Origin: Chondrosia reniformis
Lineage: Eukaryota > Porifera > Demospongiae > Chondrillida > Chondrillidae
DNA length: 64,000 bases
NCBI GenBank assembly: GCA_947172415.1
Contig: OX359193.1
Location: 6,752,501 to 6,816,500, forward strand
Reading direction: 5' to 3'
Position 1 is the first letter of the stretch. The number at the start of each line of letters is the position of its first letter. A program made the position numbers and the translations under genes. Of the stretch, positions 1-13,200 are shown piece by piece. The notes under the pieces are model-generated. The model saw only the letters and a list, made by a program, of their open reading frames with translations. It had not been told where the DNA came from and ran no database searches.

Positions 1-65
1 CTTCGACTTGCATCAGCAACCGTTCCGTTGACAGCAGATTTAGCGGATGCCATAACCGTGCTCAT
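1..65 (-). CDS. 5' end of an unidentified gene leaving the window
   Basis: On the minus strand an ATG at 65 opens a frame that stays open to the window edge (21 codons), with an in-frame stop just upstream at 75-77. A second in-frame ATG lies at 53. The visible residues are rich in Ser, Ala and Val (begins MSTVMASAKSAVNG) and match no family I recognise. It would be divergent from the ankyrin-Roco gene starting at 479, which fits the tight head-to-head packing elsewhere in the window. The piece is too short to exclude a chance open frame. Confidence 0.3.
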   Translation of the reverse strand, partial: MSTVMASAKSAVNGTVADASR

Positions 66-478
66 GGGTTTTCCTTAAATTAAGTGCAAACGGTTTCTTG
101 TGGGTTGTTACCGGCTCGACAAATCAGCTGATTCGCGGACCCCGGCCGTTTTACAAGGTCCAGGGGTCCTATCTGTAAGGCCTTAATACTGAATTTAATC
201 TGAGAAGACACAGGATTGCGAGATTCTTTAAAACTGATAGCAACCCGGAGGACACTGGGGGGAGTACTTGAAATAAATTTTATTGGCACCTCTTGAATTC
301 TCAAGATCCCATTCGATGCTTTGTATTGCTATATTTGGCATTGATTTAATATTCTTACAGTACTATTTTTAGTATTATAAACGATATTCACAGATAATAT
401 TGCGAAAGAGGGGATTTTCATCAGTCGAGAAACAGGGAGTATTTTTTTGCCGAGGCGGATTACCGGTGCTCCTGAGCC

Positions 479-3400
479 ATGGCCAATCAGCAAGTGTTTC
501 AAGCTGTTACACATGGCGACGTCAACTTTTTGACTGCCTTACTTACAAAGCAAATTGATTTGCACAAAGCTAAAAACAAAGTAAGATTTTTAATACATCG
601 GACATGAAGAGTTAAAATTACTCCAGTATACACCGTATGTGTGTCTTATTTCTCCTATTACGAACCAACTAGTACTTGATATAAAGTACCATTGGTAAAT
701 AGATGAACCTATAGACGCCTTGTTCACACATAGACAATTATACCTTTATTAGCCCGGTATACGCGTTCTGTGTGCGATGTTTGTGGCTTCACGTCTGAAT
801 AGTATGTTTAAAATTAGCCATTTTGAGAATCTAATAGCATATTAATTAAGAAGCTTACATGATCACAAATAATTTTATAATCTGCACTTTTATGGAATAC
901 ATACGTATCAGAGAGTACTCTCTAAGTAGGAATCTATTATACAATTGGGTCTATAGCGATACAAATATATTAATACCTTACTGTTCTTAAAGAGTCAGTA
1001 TTTAGAGAAACATTCTAAGCATGTCTATAAGTTTACATGAATATGAAAGTAGCTACTTTTATGAATGACAAAAGTAATAATCAAATATGTATATGTTATA
1101 GTGTTAAGTGTGAATGCAACCGTGTATGGACTAATGCATTCCCCTTATTTATTTTACTGCATATATACATGTATCTTGCAAATATCCATATTTTGTCGGT
1201 ATTGTAACACTAATACTTGTTAGATCCTAAATTCGAATCAAATTTGTTCATATCTTGTATATACGTTTACAGAGTACATTCCTGCGATCGTTGTTTCGTG
1301 TGTAAAAGGCATATATTTGCATATGAAAAGTTGATTACAGGGAATTCTCCTTGCTTTAAGGCCAACCCCTATAATACCTCAATGGACTTTCCTTTTAACA
1401 ATATCCCAAGGCAATGGAGTATTAATATACATGTGAGGGCAACCCAGTTCAATATCATGATTGAAAAAGATGGCAGTTCAATTTTCTTTAAGGTGGCAAA
1501 TGGTTTAGTAAAGGTCAAAGGTCATATATAAATGTAGAAAAGTAGTGTTTTATATGAAAAATCTAAGATACCATTTTCCTACATGCTATATGCCTATTCT
1601 GTAAAAAGAGCCTATAGGGGAACTAAACCTAAAGAGAGCTTTAGATGAAGATACAGGAGTCTTTTCTTCCTTCTTTTCCCTTCTTTCATCTTCTCCACTG
1701 GGTCAGACAGCCGTTTCTGGGAATTCCACCCTTCATCAGTGATCCTGGGAGTCTTTGTCTTTTTCTTTATCTTGATCTTCTGTGAATCCTATGTAATTAA
1801 TTTGAATTCTTCTTTAACCTTATATTTATGTTATGCAGAACTTGGGGCAGAGGGGGCAAAATGAAAATTTCAAAATTTAGGGGGGGGGCAATGTATGAGG
1901 GTGTCGAAGCAGTTTAGGGGGGCCCTGACCTACTTAGCATTCGCCCCCCCCTAGGATTGATTTTGCCCCCCTCTATGCAGCCCTGTAGGTGTTGTGATTT
2001 AGATTTTTAATGAATTCTGGCCTCTTGTCCCTAGGCTAAGCAGACACCTCTTCATGTTGCAGCATTCTTAGGAGATGTCAGGATTGTACAGATATTATTG
2101 CAAGAGAGTTTTGAAGCCTCTTTGAGTTGTCAGGATGAGGTATGGAGTTGTGAAGGGTAGCGTAGCACCAGTGTGACTGGTTTACATATTTGTTGTTTTT
2201 CAGGCATTTGGACACACGCCCCTTCACACAGCCTGTTTTTTTAATCAAACCAAAGTAGTGAAGTACATAGTTGAACACACAGAACGAAAGAAGATTACTC
2301 AGTTCCTGGCCAAGGTCGATAGGGTAAGGATGTCACATGATAGCTAGGGAGGTGTTGTTAGGCTCTTGGTGATTGATATATCCTTTCACATGCATGCACA
2401 AAGGCGAGATCAAACTGAGTCAAACCTGAGTTAGCAACTTTCACATCAAGTCTTGAAGATAGTTTTGTAGATTTAGCAAAATGTGTGACTGAACTGTGTA
2501 ATGTATGTTGAGTGTAATGCACTAAATAGTATAGTATAGCTCCACGGCCTTTGCATCAGTGATGAAACTGTTTATCAAACAATACATTAGTCATTCTTTC
2601 TTGTTTAATGCAAAGTATTTTATATTTCATTTTTACTTTGTTATTTTAAACTTGCTCATTCTAATTGAGTCATAGGAGTCAATTACTTTACAGAAGTCTA
2701 TAATTAAAAATCACACGAAGCATCCCCAGACTTTCCTTACACAAGCAGTGAGGGAAGTTCCCCACTACATTGTTCTACCCATTCATTCTGTTATATTGTT
2801 AAAGATGACTTTTATTGCTTTTATAATAGTTTGGTTGGACATGCTTGCACTACGTAGCAAGGAATGGCAATCATGAACTCTGTGATCAACTCCTAAATGC
2901 TGGGGCAGATCCAAAGGCTACAAATTGTGTAAGTGGACAGATAAATACTCATTCCTATACCTACAGTTTTACATGTATACGTAATAGCTGTGTGTATTTA
3001 TTTATCTGTAGCTGTGTGTGTTTATTTATCTGTAGCTGTGTGTATTTATTTACCTGTAGCTGTGTGTATTTATTTACCTGTAGCTCTGTGTATTTATTCA
3101 CATGTCCCTGTGTGCAGCTTGGCCGTCTTCCAGTTCACTATGCTGCTGAGAAGGATCACACTCAGACAGTCGCTTTACTGATGTCTTACATGGGGTTCCC
3201 TTTCATTCAAGACCCTCCAGTTGATAAGGTATGGACTTACTTGTCACCTAACTCCTACACTCCTCCCCCAATCTCCCCCCCTCAATCTCCTCTCCTCAAC
3301 CTTACTCTGCATTTAGCTTTAGCTTTTACAAGACCCAGCACTAGTTTTTACATATGTACTGTACTTACCTTATTATTGTTCCTTTCAGTGTATTTGTTGA

Positions 3401-6400
3401 CTGTTGATTTGATGACAATTTTAAGGGATTTTTTTCCCCTTATAGAATGGGATGAATGTGCTGCATTGTGCTGCCCAGGGAAATTCCCTTTCTGTATTTG
3501 AGTATCTAAAGTCTACATCTTTTCCTTCATTACACAAGTGCAACATTACCAAAGATCAGTCTGATGAGGTGCGAAGTGCAAGTGTGTGTGTGTAGTTCAT
3601 GTAATACCCACACTGTAACACATCAGGTATCCTAATTCACCTTGGCAACAGGTATTCATAGGTGTATCCCTATTTTCAAACTAAATGCTGTGATAGAGGG
3701 TGAAAAAACACAACATTAGCTGAATATATAGTCTTTATGTCTAAATATTGTATCAGTTTCCTTAATCTGTTGCCAATATATTTCATGACTTAAGGATTTA
3801 GGAAGCTACGTACCTAAATGGAGAAATATTTACTGGTGAAATACATTAGTCTCAAATGTGCACTTTAATGTTTGTTTTTATTCTATTTGGATCCCCAAAA
3901 GGGAGAAAACAAAATGACAGCTGATGAGTTGGCAAAATCACTAGGCCACAAAGCATTAGCAAATCAAATGGAGCAGTACAGCCAGGTAGGGTAACTATGG
4001 TTACGGTATGCTAAATGTAACCTCTAGCTACTAGTCCATACTACTCATTACACAAGTGCCCCACATGAAGAGGTTTCTTGATAAGATATTGATGAAACAT
4101 ATCTTTATACAAATACGTGTAGGTTTATGAGAAGTGGAAGGGAGACATATGTGAAATGGACACCTTTGATCTTGTCAAAGTCTGTATCATTGGAGCTCCT
4201 CAGGTAGGAAAGTCTTGTCTGAGAAGATCACTGAAGAGAGGCATGCTTGGAGCAGCCTTTGAGTCGGACAGGGAAGAATCGCAGCCTTCAGCAGGAATAA
4301 TCATTGAAAGCACTGCCATTGGCCCAAATACATACACAATTTGGGATTTTGCAGGACAGTTGGAAAACTACATCACTCATCAACTCTTCCTCACGACAGA
4401 CAGCACCATCTACTTAGCCGTAGTCAACCTTATGAACCCCCTGGAAGAGACCAGAAAGGAAATCATGCGTTGGCTCAAGCTAATTAAAGTCAGAAATATT
4501 GGCTTGTTGCAGTATTCCAATGATCCATTCGTAAATAAGTTAGATTTAGTCAATCTTGCTCAATCGAGTATAACAGAAGATCCAATATTAGCAACTCCAA
4601 AGCCAATTAGGAGGTAATCCATCAACTATACTTTTATCTCAATTTTGTGACTACTATTGATACCTTAAATAATAGAGATCATGCATTATGTACTGTAGGA
4701 TGTACTGCACTACGTCTATCTGCATGTAGTCTATAGTCTGTAGTGTCCTTTATTCACTGTAGAAACCATTCTCCTGAAAATAGCCCTGAATCAGAGAAAA
4801 AAAATGTAAAAGGTGGCCGAAATTGGAAGCAAAAAGTTCCTGTAATTATTGTTGGCAGCCATCTTGATGAGCTACAGAAAACCAAATCTGAAGAGGAGGT
4901 AACCGTGGTCCTAGATGCCGTGAACAGAATGGTGAACGAACTCCAACTGACCTTTTGGCCCTTCCTCAAAGTCTCACCTTCACTCGTAGCTCTAAATTGC
5001 AAAAGAGCAAAAACTGAGGAAATGGCAAAACTGAAGGAGGACCTGGAAAAGATCCGGCATATAAAAGTGCAGGTACTTAAAATGCTGCATGTGTGTTGAA
5101 ATCATGTAACCTAAGAGTTGTATTACAACACTTGTGGTGTGCTGCTTGTACACAGGGAATATTGCTATATATGCCAATCCTAGGTAGAGTATTTGTGTTC
5201 TTTTTTAATTTTATCCTCTTGTTCTCTTAGCATCCTCGGGTTGTTCGAACTGTTTCCGAAAGGCTTAGGGAGTCCCACAATTCCAAGAATATAGATTGTA
5301 AAATTGTCACTTGGGATGAAATTTGTAAGCTAGTTCGAGGAGTCAACCAGTTACTCTCAGATAACCAAATTACCTTTTTAATGAACATTTTGCATAATAT
5401 AGGAGATGTGAGTTCATTGCAGAAACAAATAGCTAAAACACCATCTTCCTAGGTACCTGGTTGACATGTATGTGCTAGGGAAGCATAGGAATAAACTACA
5501 GCACAAATTTACTAGATGAATAATATGAAACACCATTTAAAATATCTTTATTCAGGTTGTGTATATCAATGAAGGTGTATTGAAAAATTCAGTTTTTCTG
5601 GATCCTGCTTGGCTATGCACTGAGGTCCTAGGACCTGCGCTGGCTCCAAAGGAATTTAAAGAGGCAAAATTGACAAAATTGGGTGAAATTGAGATCAGCC
5701 AAGATAACCTTATGTCTACTTTGGAAAGTCTTGATAAGAAGCATGTAGACTTGGTTATACAGTTGTTGCTCAACTTGTACCTTTGTTGGCAGAATAAAGA
5801 CACTCAGTCTTACACCTTTCCTGGCTTTATTGAAGACAAATTTGATTCCAAGGCCCACTGGGAACTCACCCCAAATAGCAAGACCTTTAGCATTTTTATA
5901 GGCCGTTCCTTTGCATGTGGTGGTCAAATGGATGTGCTAGCGCCCGGTTTTGTTGCTCGTTTGGCTGTTTTTATGAAGAGCTCTTTGAAGATCGATGTCT
6001 GGAAGGATACCTTTATAGCCAGTGATGATGCTGATAAAGCTCAGGCACTGGTCCATCTCAACCCCATGGGTACAGTAGTGGAAGTAAGAGTACGTGGCAT
6101 TGAAGGATCTGCTGAACAGTGCATGCGTTTAATGGAAAAGGTTCAATGGAGTATCTCAAGGCTAATGCGTTTTTCATGTCCCCATCTGTTCCTAAGGACC
6201 GGAGTCCTCAGCACCAGTGATATTTTCCATAACAGGTGGCCTGCCCATGCATACCACATACAGGACGTACTCACAGCCAAAGACAAAGATGACCTCCTGA
6301 CCCATCCCCGAACCAAGGAAGTAGAAAGTCCTATGGATTTACTTTACTGTGGTAGTGCAGATTGTGCCAAAGTTAGAACTGGTCGATTGACACAGATTGC

Positions 6401-6947
6401 CTATCTGAAAGAATCACTGGTGCAGAGAGTAGATGAACTGTTAGCGTCAGAAGATAAAGATGATAATACAAAGGTATATAGGAACTAGCTTTAGGATTAC
6501 AAAGGCTGGTATATGCAGTAACTATCTTTATGTTTGTCCTATAGTAAGATATAAATTTAATTATAAAAGTGAAACAATTTATTGAATCATGAAGTATAAA
6601 AATAGAAAATCAATTGTGAATGTTGAAATTGTATAGGCAGAGTAAATTTACTTATGTTATTGAGCACATTTGTCCGTGTTTGTTCCATCCTAACATGTAA
6701 AGGTTATATTTTAACATCAGGTTGTACATTTCCGTCCCAATTCTAGGACTGGAAGGATCTAGCTCTAGTAAGAGGCTTTGGTGACTATGTTCAAATGTTG
6801 GAGTGTAGAGAGCCTCGTCCAGTGAAGTACTTGTTGAGAAAGTGGGGAGAGAGTCACAAGTACACCGCCGAGTCCTTAATCCATGCCTTAGAGGAAATCC
6901 AAAGACATGATGCATCACTCTTTGTTAACTCTCAGTTTATGAAATAA
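479..6947 (+). CDS. Ankyrin-Roc-COR-Death domain protein (DAPK1-like, no kinase)
   Basis: Exons: 479-580, 2035-2139, 2204-2323, 2830-2928, 3118-3228, 3446-3568, 3902-3985, 4123-4613, 4763-5072, 5231-5407, 5556-6473, 6747-6947; all phases close, giving 946 aa. Residues about 5-250 are ankyrin repeats (TPLHVAAFLGDV, TCLHYVARNGNHEL, LPVHYAAEKDHT, NVLHCAAQGNS). A Roc GTPase follows with P-loop GAPQVGKSC near 272-280, G3-type DFAGQ and a G4-like SHLD. A COR region (LHNIGD, FLDPAWLC) runs to about 830. Exon 12 (about 881-946) is a Death domain (DWKDLALVRGFGDY ... LLRKWGE). Roco proteins are GTP-regulated, dimerising signalling scaffolds, and Death domains recruit apoptosis or inflammation adaptors. 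The order matches DAPK1 after its kinase and calmodulin segment, but this model starts directly at ankyrin residues with no kinase exon. Intron 1 (581-2034) holds two repeats. Convergent with the cadherin gene. A separate ANK-Roco-Death family is the alternative. Confidence 0.87.
1554..1790 (+). repeat. Dispersed repeat family, copy A
   Basis: About 237 bp in intron 1 of the Roco gene. It is nearly identical to the reverse complement of 48047-48286 in a DNAH2 intron, 46 kb away. Identity starts at TGAAAAATCTAAGATACC and ends at CTTCTGTGAATCCT; the flanks do not match, so these look like the element ends. There is no coding capacity. It behaves like a short non-autonomous mobile element. I see no clear terminal inverted repeat or poly-A tail, so its class is unresolved. 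Confidence 0.8.
1838..1988. mobile_element. MITE-like palindromic element in Roco intron 1
   Basis: About 150 bp with imperfect terminal inverted repeats: the left end reads GGCAGAGGGGGCAAAAT and the right end, reverse complemented, reads GCATAGAGGGGGGCAAAAT. The inside is also roughly palindromic, with G-runs on the left and C-runs on the right, so the transcript could fold into one long hairpin. No ORF. Size and structure fit a miniature inverted-repeat transposable element. A target-site duplication was not clear by eye. Confidence 0.5.
2988..3117 (+). repeat. 24-bp tandem repeat carrying acceptor-like sites
   Basis: Five 24-bp units (2988-3011, 3012-3035, 3036-3059, 3060-3083, 3084-3107) plus a 10-bp stub ending at the acceptor CAG of Roco exon 5. 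The unit is roughly CTGTGTGTATTTATTTATCTGTAG. The first four units end in TGTAG after a T-rich tract, like the 3' splice sites used in this gene. The unit is a multiple of three and stop-free in the exon frame, encoding CVYLFICS-type peptides. The whole intron 2929-3117 is 189 nt and open. Confidence 0.85.
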
Positions 6948-7202
6948 CAATTAGTTTGTAGGAATATTATTTTTGTTAGATGCATGGAAGTACATCGACA
7001 CGTATATGGTTACGACTGTATTATAAATATATACGTAAACATCACACTAATTAATTCATCAATTATACTTATATATGATTGCTATTATATATATGCTACG
7101 ATGTAAACAAAAGTTCACCATTTACACTGTGTTTAGTTTTATGTACGTATAACTATATATTCTAAAGGTTTTATGTATTAGGTTTCATGGAAGGTGAGTT
7201 GT

Positions 7203-10200
7203 TTAAGGATAGACTACTACTGGTTTGACAGTCTTCTTCCTCAAGAGCAATGCAATACTGATTGCTACAACAAGTGTACTGACAATCACCACGACAACCA
7301 CATAGGGCATTACTGAAGGAGATACTGATTTCTCATCATCTTTCACATGGTTAGGTTGATCAAAGGAGATTGGGTCATATGGAATCCTTTTACGACGGTT
7401 TGTTACATGAATATCATCCTTCTTCTCTGACTCCAGGTCATCAGGGATAGCCAATGAATCTTGAATAATGTCAGCTTCTCTTACACTCCTTTTCTTCAAT
7501 GTATTAACTGTAACATTGACAAGTAATTCAGCTCTGAAGTCACCATCATAGGCCTTGAACTCAAAAGCCTCCAAATTGGAAGAAGAAGCTCGGTTGGTGT
7601 AAAGCAGAGTTTGAAATATTTCAAGATAGTCCCTGGCAGTAGCTTCCCCAGAGAGGTGCAGGGTGCGTGTTTCAGCATCAAATGGTTGTACAGTGATGCC
7701 TGATCTTGATATAGTTGCTTGTAAGTCCTCACTACAAGAAGAAGCACATTCTGCAAAGTTTGGCGGCAGAATATCAAAGACAAAGACCATGGCTCCAAAT
7801 TCTCCTGTCAAATAGTTGTCCACTTTCCCTTCGTTAATTGCTCTTCCAGCCACAACCAGTCTCACGTCACTTAACGATGAAGGCCCTCTGACATTATGAA
7901 GGAGAGGTACTATGGAGATACAAAGGGATAGAACATATTACGTCATTGATTCACAATTCTCATACTCAAAAAACAACTAGGAATACACATATTGAAACCA
8001 TATTAAGAAAAAGTCACATAATATTTGCAACTATAATGTGACAGTAGTATATGTATACATACGTAAGTAGGCACATGTGATATTTGTAACCTTAAACTCA
8101 GTACAGTAGGACAATCCAACATTATTACAATGGACAATAATAACAGGCTCCTCTGAAAATACTTTCACTTTAGCTCATGCGCTTGTTTTAACAGGGTTAC
8201 CATTTCCCCCTACTTTCTCATAAATCATATAAAATTGAAGTACAATGTACATTATTGGTTTATTATAGCAAAGCACTGAAAAAAGCTATATAGCAATACA
8301 ACACAATAGTTAGTAACTTACAAGGAGACCCATATACTTCATCGATGTAGGTCACTACGTGAGACTCCACCATGACTGCATCCACAGAGAGCTGAACCTC
8401 TCCGCTGTTGAAGGACACCACCACCAAATGGAATTCCTCATCATCTAGTCGATCAACTACCTGGAAGACCACCCTTACCAGTGAAATTATACCAGTTGTA
8501 TCAGCATTTGCAAAGTAGACAAAAATACAGTTGCTATCTGATCGATATTCTACTGCAAAATATCTTTCATTCCCATTGAGGCTTGTCAAGCTGATCAGGT
8601 ATCCACTTTCTGATCTATCAATCTTTACCCATGAAAAGAAATAGAACTGAGGCAAAGGAGTTTGAACAAATAAACTGAGTGCTGAAGTATTAGCAACTTC
8701 TCCATATGAACCTGCTATGCTTTGGTCTCCTTCTCTAAATATAACATGAGGATTTGAACTTATACCACGCATAATTCTTTCAGAAGGACCGTTCAATTCA
8801 ATAAGTGGTTCAACATCTATGAAGGTGGCACTACCAAGACCACACTGAAGTTGCTTAACCCTTTCCGACTGATCCTGCCAACATGTCTCGCCAGTTACAA
8901 CAGACGTTACGACTGCCTCACTCCCAACAGCTGTTACAGAGGCTGAATAGAGAGGTAGGTTATCTCCATCTTCTAGCAGCAGTTCTTCACCAAATATAAA
9001 GACATCTTCTTGCGGAAGAGAAATGGTCAGTGTTCCGTTGTAACTGTACACTGGAGGAATATCATTAATGTTATCAATTGTGATTATTACAGTAGTAGTT
9101 CCACTGACTGGAGGTTCTTCATTATCACTGGCATAAACCTCAAAGATAAGCTGCGGTCCATGCATCTCATAATCAAGGGAACCATTTAAGAGTACAAATC
9201 CAGAGCTGTTTACTGTGATGATGGAACTGTAAATAAATGTTGTTTCAATGGAGTAAACAAGCTCTACATCAAATCCGGTGGAGGCAGAAACTTGAGTTAA
9301 GTAATCAACTGCTTCATTCTCTTCTATTTGAACTTCATAAGTGTTGTCAGTGAAATCAGGAATATTTGCTATCAATATAGTAGCCACTGCTTGATTGCTT
9401 GGTTCACCTGCAGCGTCCCATACTCTAATGCTTGCTGAGCGACGGAGCAGTTCTGCTGGTCTACCAGAATTATCAGCTGTATTCGTGTATGTGATGTTTT
9501 TCAGGAAGGTCTCATATGTAGAGGTATTGGCATTACCACTGACTAGTATGCTTGTAGAGTCAATACTATTGAAAGAAATCCCGTCATACATACCACTCTG
9601 TAAACCGTTAAACAGAAGCCTTTCATTAGATGGATCTTGAACATTATCAAGTGTGATAGATGCTGAAGAAATAGTATCACCAGCATCCTCATCCAGTATC
9701 CTAACTTCTTCTCTAAGAATAGGCTGGCCTCCTGATTGCTCGGGCACACGACTGACACCAACTTGATCATTAGTACTGTTCTCCTGGGCACTCAAATCCA
9801 GTATAGGAATGTCATTTCTATTTGTTAGTCCAACATAAACAGATGCGGTTCCAGTCCTTGGGTCAGCTGACCCAGCTTCATCAACTACCCTGACATCAAA
9901 TGTATAAAATGAAATAGTTTCCAAATCAAGAACACCATCCACCAAGATGTCTGCATTATTTTGCTGTGAGTTGTACTGCAATATGAATGGATACGAGCCC
10001 ACAATAGTATACTCAAATGTTTGCTGGCCGTACACAGCATCATTATCAGTAGCCGAAATTGTACCAACGGTAGTACCAGTGGCTGACCCTTCTTGTATGG
10101 TGAATCTATACGGGAGGTCAGCGAACTCTGGTGTGTGGTCATTGGTGGGTTGAATGCGGATGGTGATTGTAAGTACTGCCGATAGACCATCTTTGTCACT

Positions 10201-13200
10201 AATGCTAATTGTAATTGTTCGATCAACTAGTGTAGGCTCCCCATTCAGGTTTTGATAGCTAGCTCCAGATAAAATATTCTCTATGTTCTCAACCAAATCT
10301 AGGTCTAACTGAATGATTCGTTGTGCATTATCCGTTCCAATGATTATACCCTCCGAGTCAAAAGTGTTTCTCAGCTCTATTCTTGTCAACTGTATAAAAT
10401 CATTATCAGGATCAGAAATCGAAACACCGCTAGCAAAAGAAACTGTACCCACACCTTCTTCAAAGTTTACAGTTAGTGATGTTTCATTGTTGATGCTGAT
10501 AGTAGGAGGATCATTTCTTGGAGTGAACTGAACAACAACTGAATCACTAGAACCAGCGCCCTCAGGGTCAGTCACTGTGAAACTGATTGTACGAGCATTT
10601 GCCGCAATGTTGAAGCTATCATCTAAGTTTGGTGCATACGTAGAGCTAAAGGTGACAGATTGAAGAAGGGTAGAGTAAACAGTTGTGGTTGCTCTTCCCA
10701 TCAGTTGTAATGTACCAGTTGAGGAGTTATAGTTCCCACTCACACCAGAACCTGCTATTTCTGTATAGCTTAAGATATCTCCGAGTTTCAGGTTGTTAGT
10801 TATTCTAACAGTAGCAATATCTACCTCTGTATCATCAGGATCTGTGATTACAATGCTATTGCTAATAATTACAGGATTTTCCCCTTCATTGTAATTCAAG
10901 GAGGTGATTGGAATGATTTGTATTTCTGGGCTGTCATTGATCGGTTCAATTGATACTGTAGCAGTTGGGGAGCTGGGCAGCATGCGATCCTCAGTGTCTG
11001 TTACCTCAAAGGTGATGATATAGTCAGCTGGATCTGGATTTCTGGATTCTAAAAAGAAATAGACATCCATCAATGACTGCTCAAAGTCAGTTGATATTCC
11101 AGGCCCAGCTAATTCAATTGAATTTGTCCCATTTCCAGTTACTTGAAGATATTCTGATGGTTGATTGGGTAAGTAAACTAGGGCATTTATATTTGTAGTT
11201 GGTGACACAATGGTTGCTACTAGAGATTGGATGCTGGGACGAGTTATTTCACTTCTGCCTAAAGACACTAGTTCACTCACAATATTTACTGGGTTGCCAT
11301 TTTCTCTAAAAGTAGTTGAATAGTCTGTTTGTGTTGCGCCACCTAACTGTAGTTCTGGGGTGGCTGTGTCACTTGCAACAAGGCGAATGACTCCTTCTGT
11401 AGATGGTTCTGTGCCAACAGAATCAGACTCTGTCACGGTGAAAGTCAGTACTCTGTTTTGATCTAAATTAGGTTGATCAAGGTGATTTTCATAGTGTATT
11501 TCCCGAAGAAGTTCACTGTAGTTGCTAGGAGGCAGAGGAGGGTCACTGGAGAGAGTTATTGTGTCATCCGTGGCGGAAATGCTTACAGAATTTGGTATAG
11601 AAGATGCAGGTGGTTGAACTAGCCTCTCCTGCCCACCACACGTACAGAGACACTGAATCTCACTCTCATTCAGTGTTTTTTGGTGGAAATAGTAGCTGGT
11701 AAATATCCCTCCAAGAAAACCCCTACTTACTCGGTCTGGCTTGGGTTCTGGATACCCAATGTGAAAAGGAACATCCGGAGGTATTTCTACTAATCTGCCA
11801 CTCAAGGCATGGCTGTGTAAGAGTGAACAGTTGCGATATAAGTCAAATGAGCCAAATGGGAAACTAGTTCTAGGAGTAGGGTTGTATGAAAACACCCAGT
11901 GGTGGATATCACGGGGATCAGGTCTTGTGTACAGTGACCCATCCGTTACCGGTACAATGAGGTCACCTCTATAAAGAATGCTACCATCTGTTGTTTCATA
12001 GAAATAGTCAATGTTAAACTGGGTATATCTGAGCCATAGAGAGAGGTAAAATTGGTCCTCATCAACGTTGAAGACAAACGGAAAACCTTCCGCATTTTGT
12101 TCGATGGTAAAGGAAAAGGCAAATCCTGTAGGTGAAGTGAGGGCATCAGCTGGAAAGACACTTCTATCCAGAGTAATCAAGCCCTCAAACCCTGTAGTTC
12201 TTCTGCTCAATTCAATAGAATCACAAGATCCATCTGAATTGTTAACACTCAAGGTTACATTCCCTCTTAGCACACCCTGTTCAGAAACAGCTCTTATAAT
12301 GTCTATTCTCTCACTATCTAGCTCACAAAGTTGGAATATCTCACTTTGACAGAAATCCACCAAGCACACATCTAATTCACCTCCCTCCTCTTCTGTGCCC
12401 GATAGCTGAACTATGATTTGTCGTACTGTGGGAAACTTGTCATCATCCTTGACAACAATAGCTGGTCCAATGGAGGACGTCCCTCTACTACTCACATCGC
12501 TAACAACAAAAATGGCATCCGTTCTTTGATCGACCACAGCAGCAACATCCGGAGTGTCACCTATCATTATAGTAGCCTCTCCTATGGCAGTCATTCCCTC
12601 AATATCACTCACACTGAACACCAAAGTCAGTGAGTCTGGTTGGCCTGGGTCATTTGACTCAACTACATTCAAGACATCACGATCTATGGTATCACCAGCC
12701 AGTATATTAACACTTACAGAACCATCAGCATTATCTGTAACTCCTGAAAAAACAAATACAGTGCTACCACTCAGACTAGTGTGACCAGAAATGAAACTGA
12801 TGGAGGAATCATTAATCATCCTATGTTGCGACAGGATATCAGGATCGGATATCGTTAGCATGGCAACTATAGTACCTTGGGGATCTCCATCAGAGAAGGA
12901 ACCGCCACCAGGAAGCAAAACAGTAAAGCTAGGAACATTGTCATTCTCATCTTCAACAGTGATATTTATGGTAGTGCTACTGGATCGCGGTGGACTGCCA
13001 AGATCGCTTGCTTCCACAGTTATTACATGCAACACGTACTCTTCAGCATTAAGAGGATTTGCATAGATGTCACCCGTTGAGTCATCAATCTCAAACAGGT
13101 CTTCTGAAGTAGTATCGGTACTTGTATCTTCGTTATTGAATGATAAAACTGAAGTAATATCGTAGACAACTGTTTTTGGAAGTCCCGTTATATCAGCATC

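Noticed and set aside
80..514. Two minus-strand frames (80-304 and 329-514) before the Roco gene
   Set aside because: No splice link to the 1-65 coding start, no recognisable domains; the second overlaps Roco exon 1 on the other strand.
1217..1531. 104-codon plus-strand frame in Roco intron 1
   Set aside because: No conserved motif, composition like intron, and not needed for Roco phase.
2845..3501. Continuous 218-codon frame as one Roco exon
   Set aside because: It crosses good GT-AG sites at 2928/3118 and 3228/3446. Ankyrin spacing fits only after splicing.
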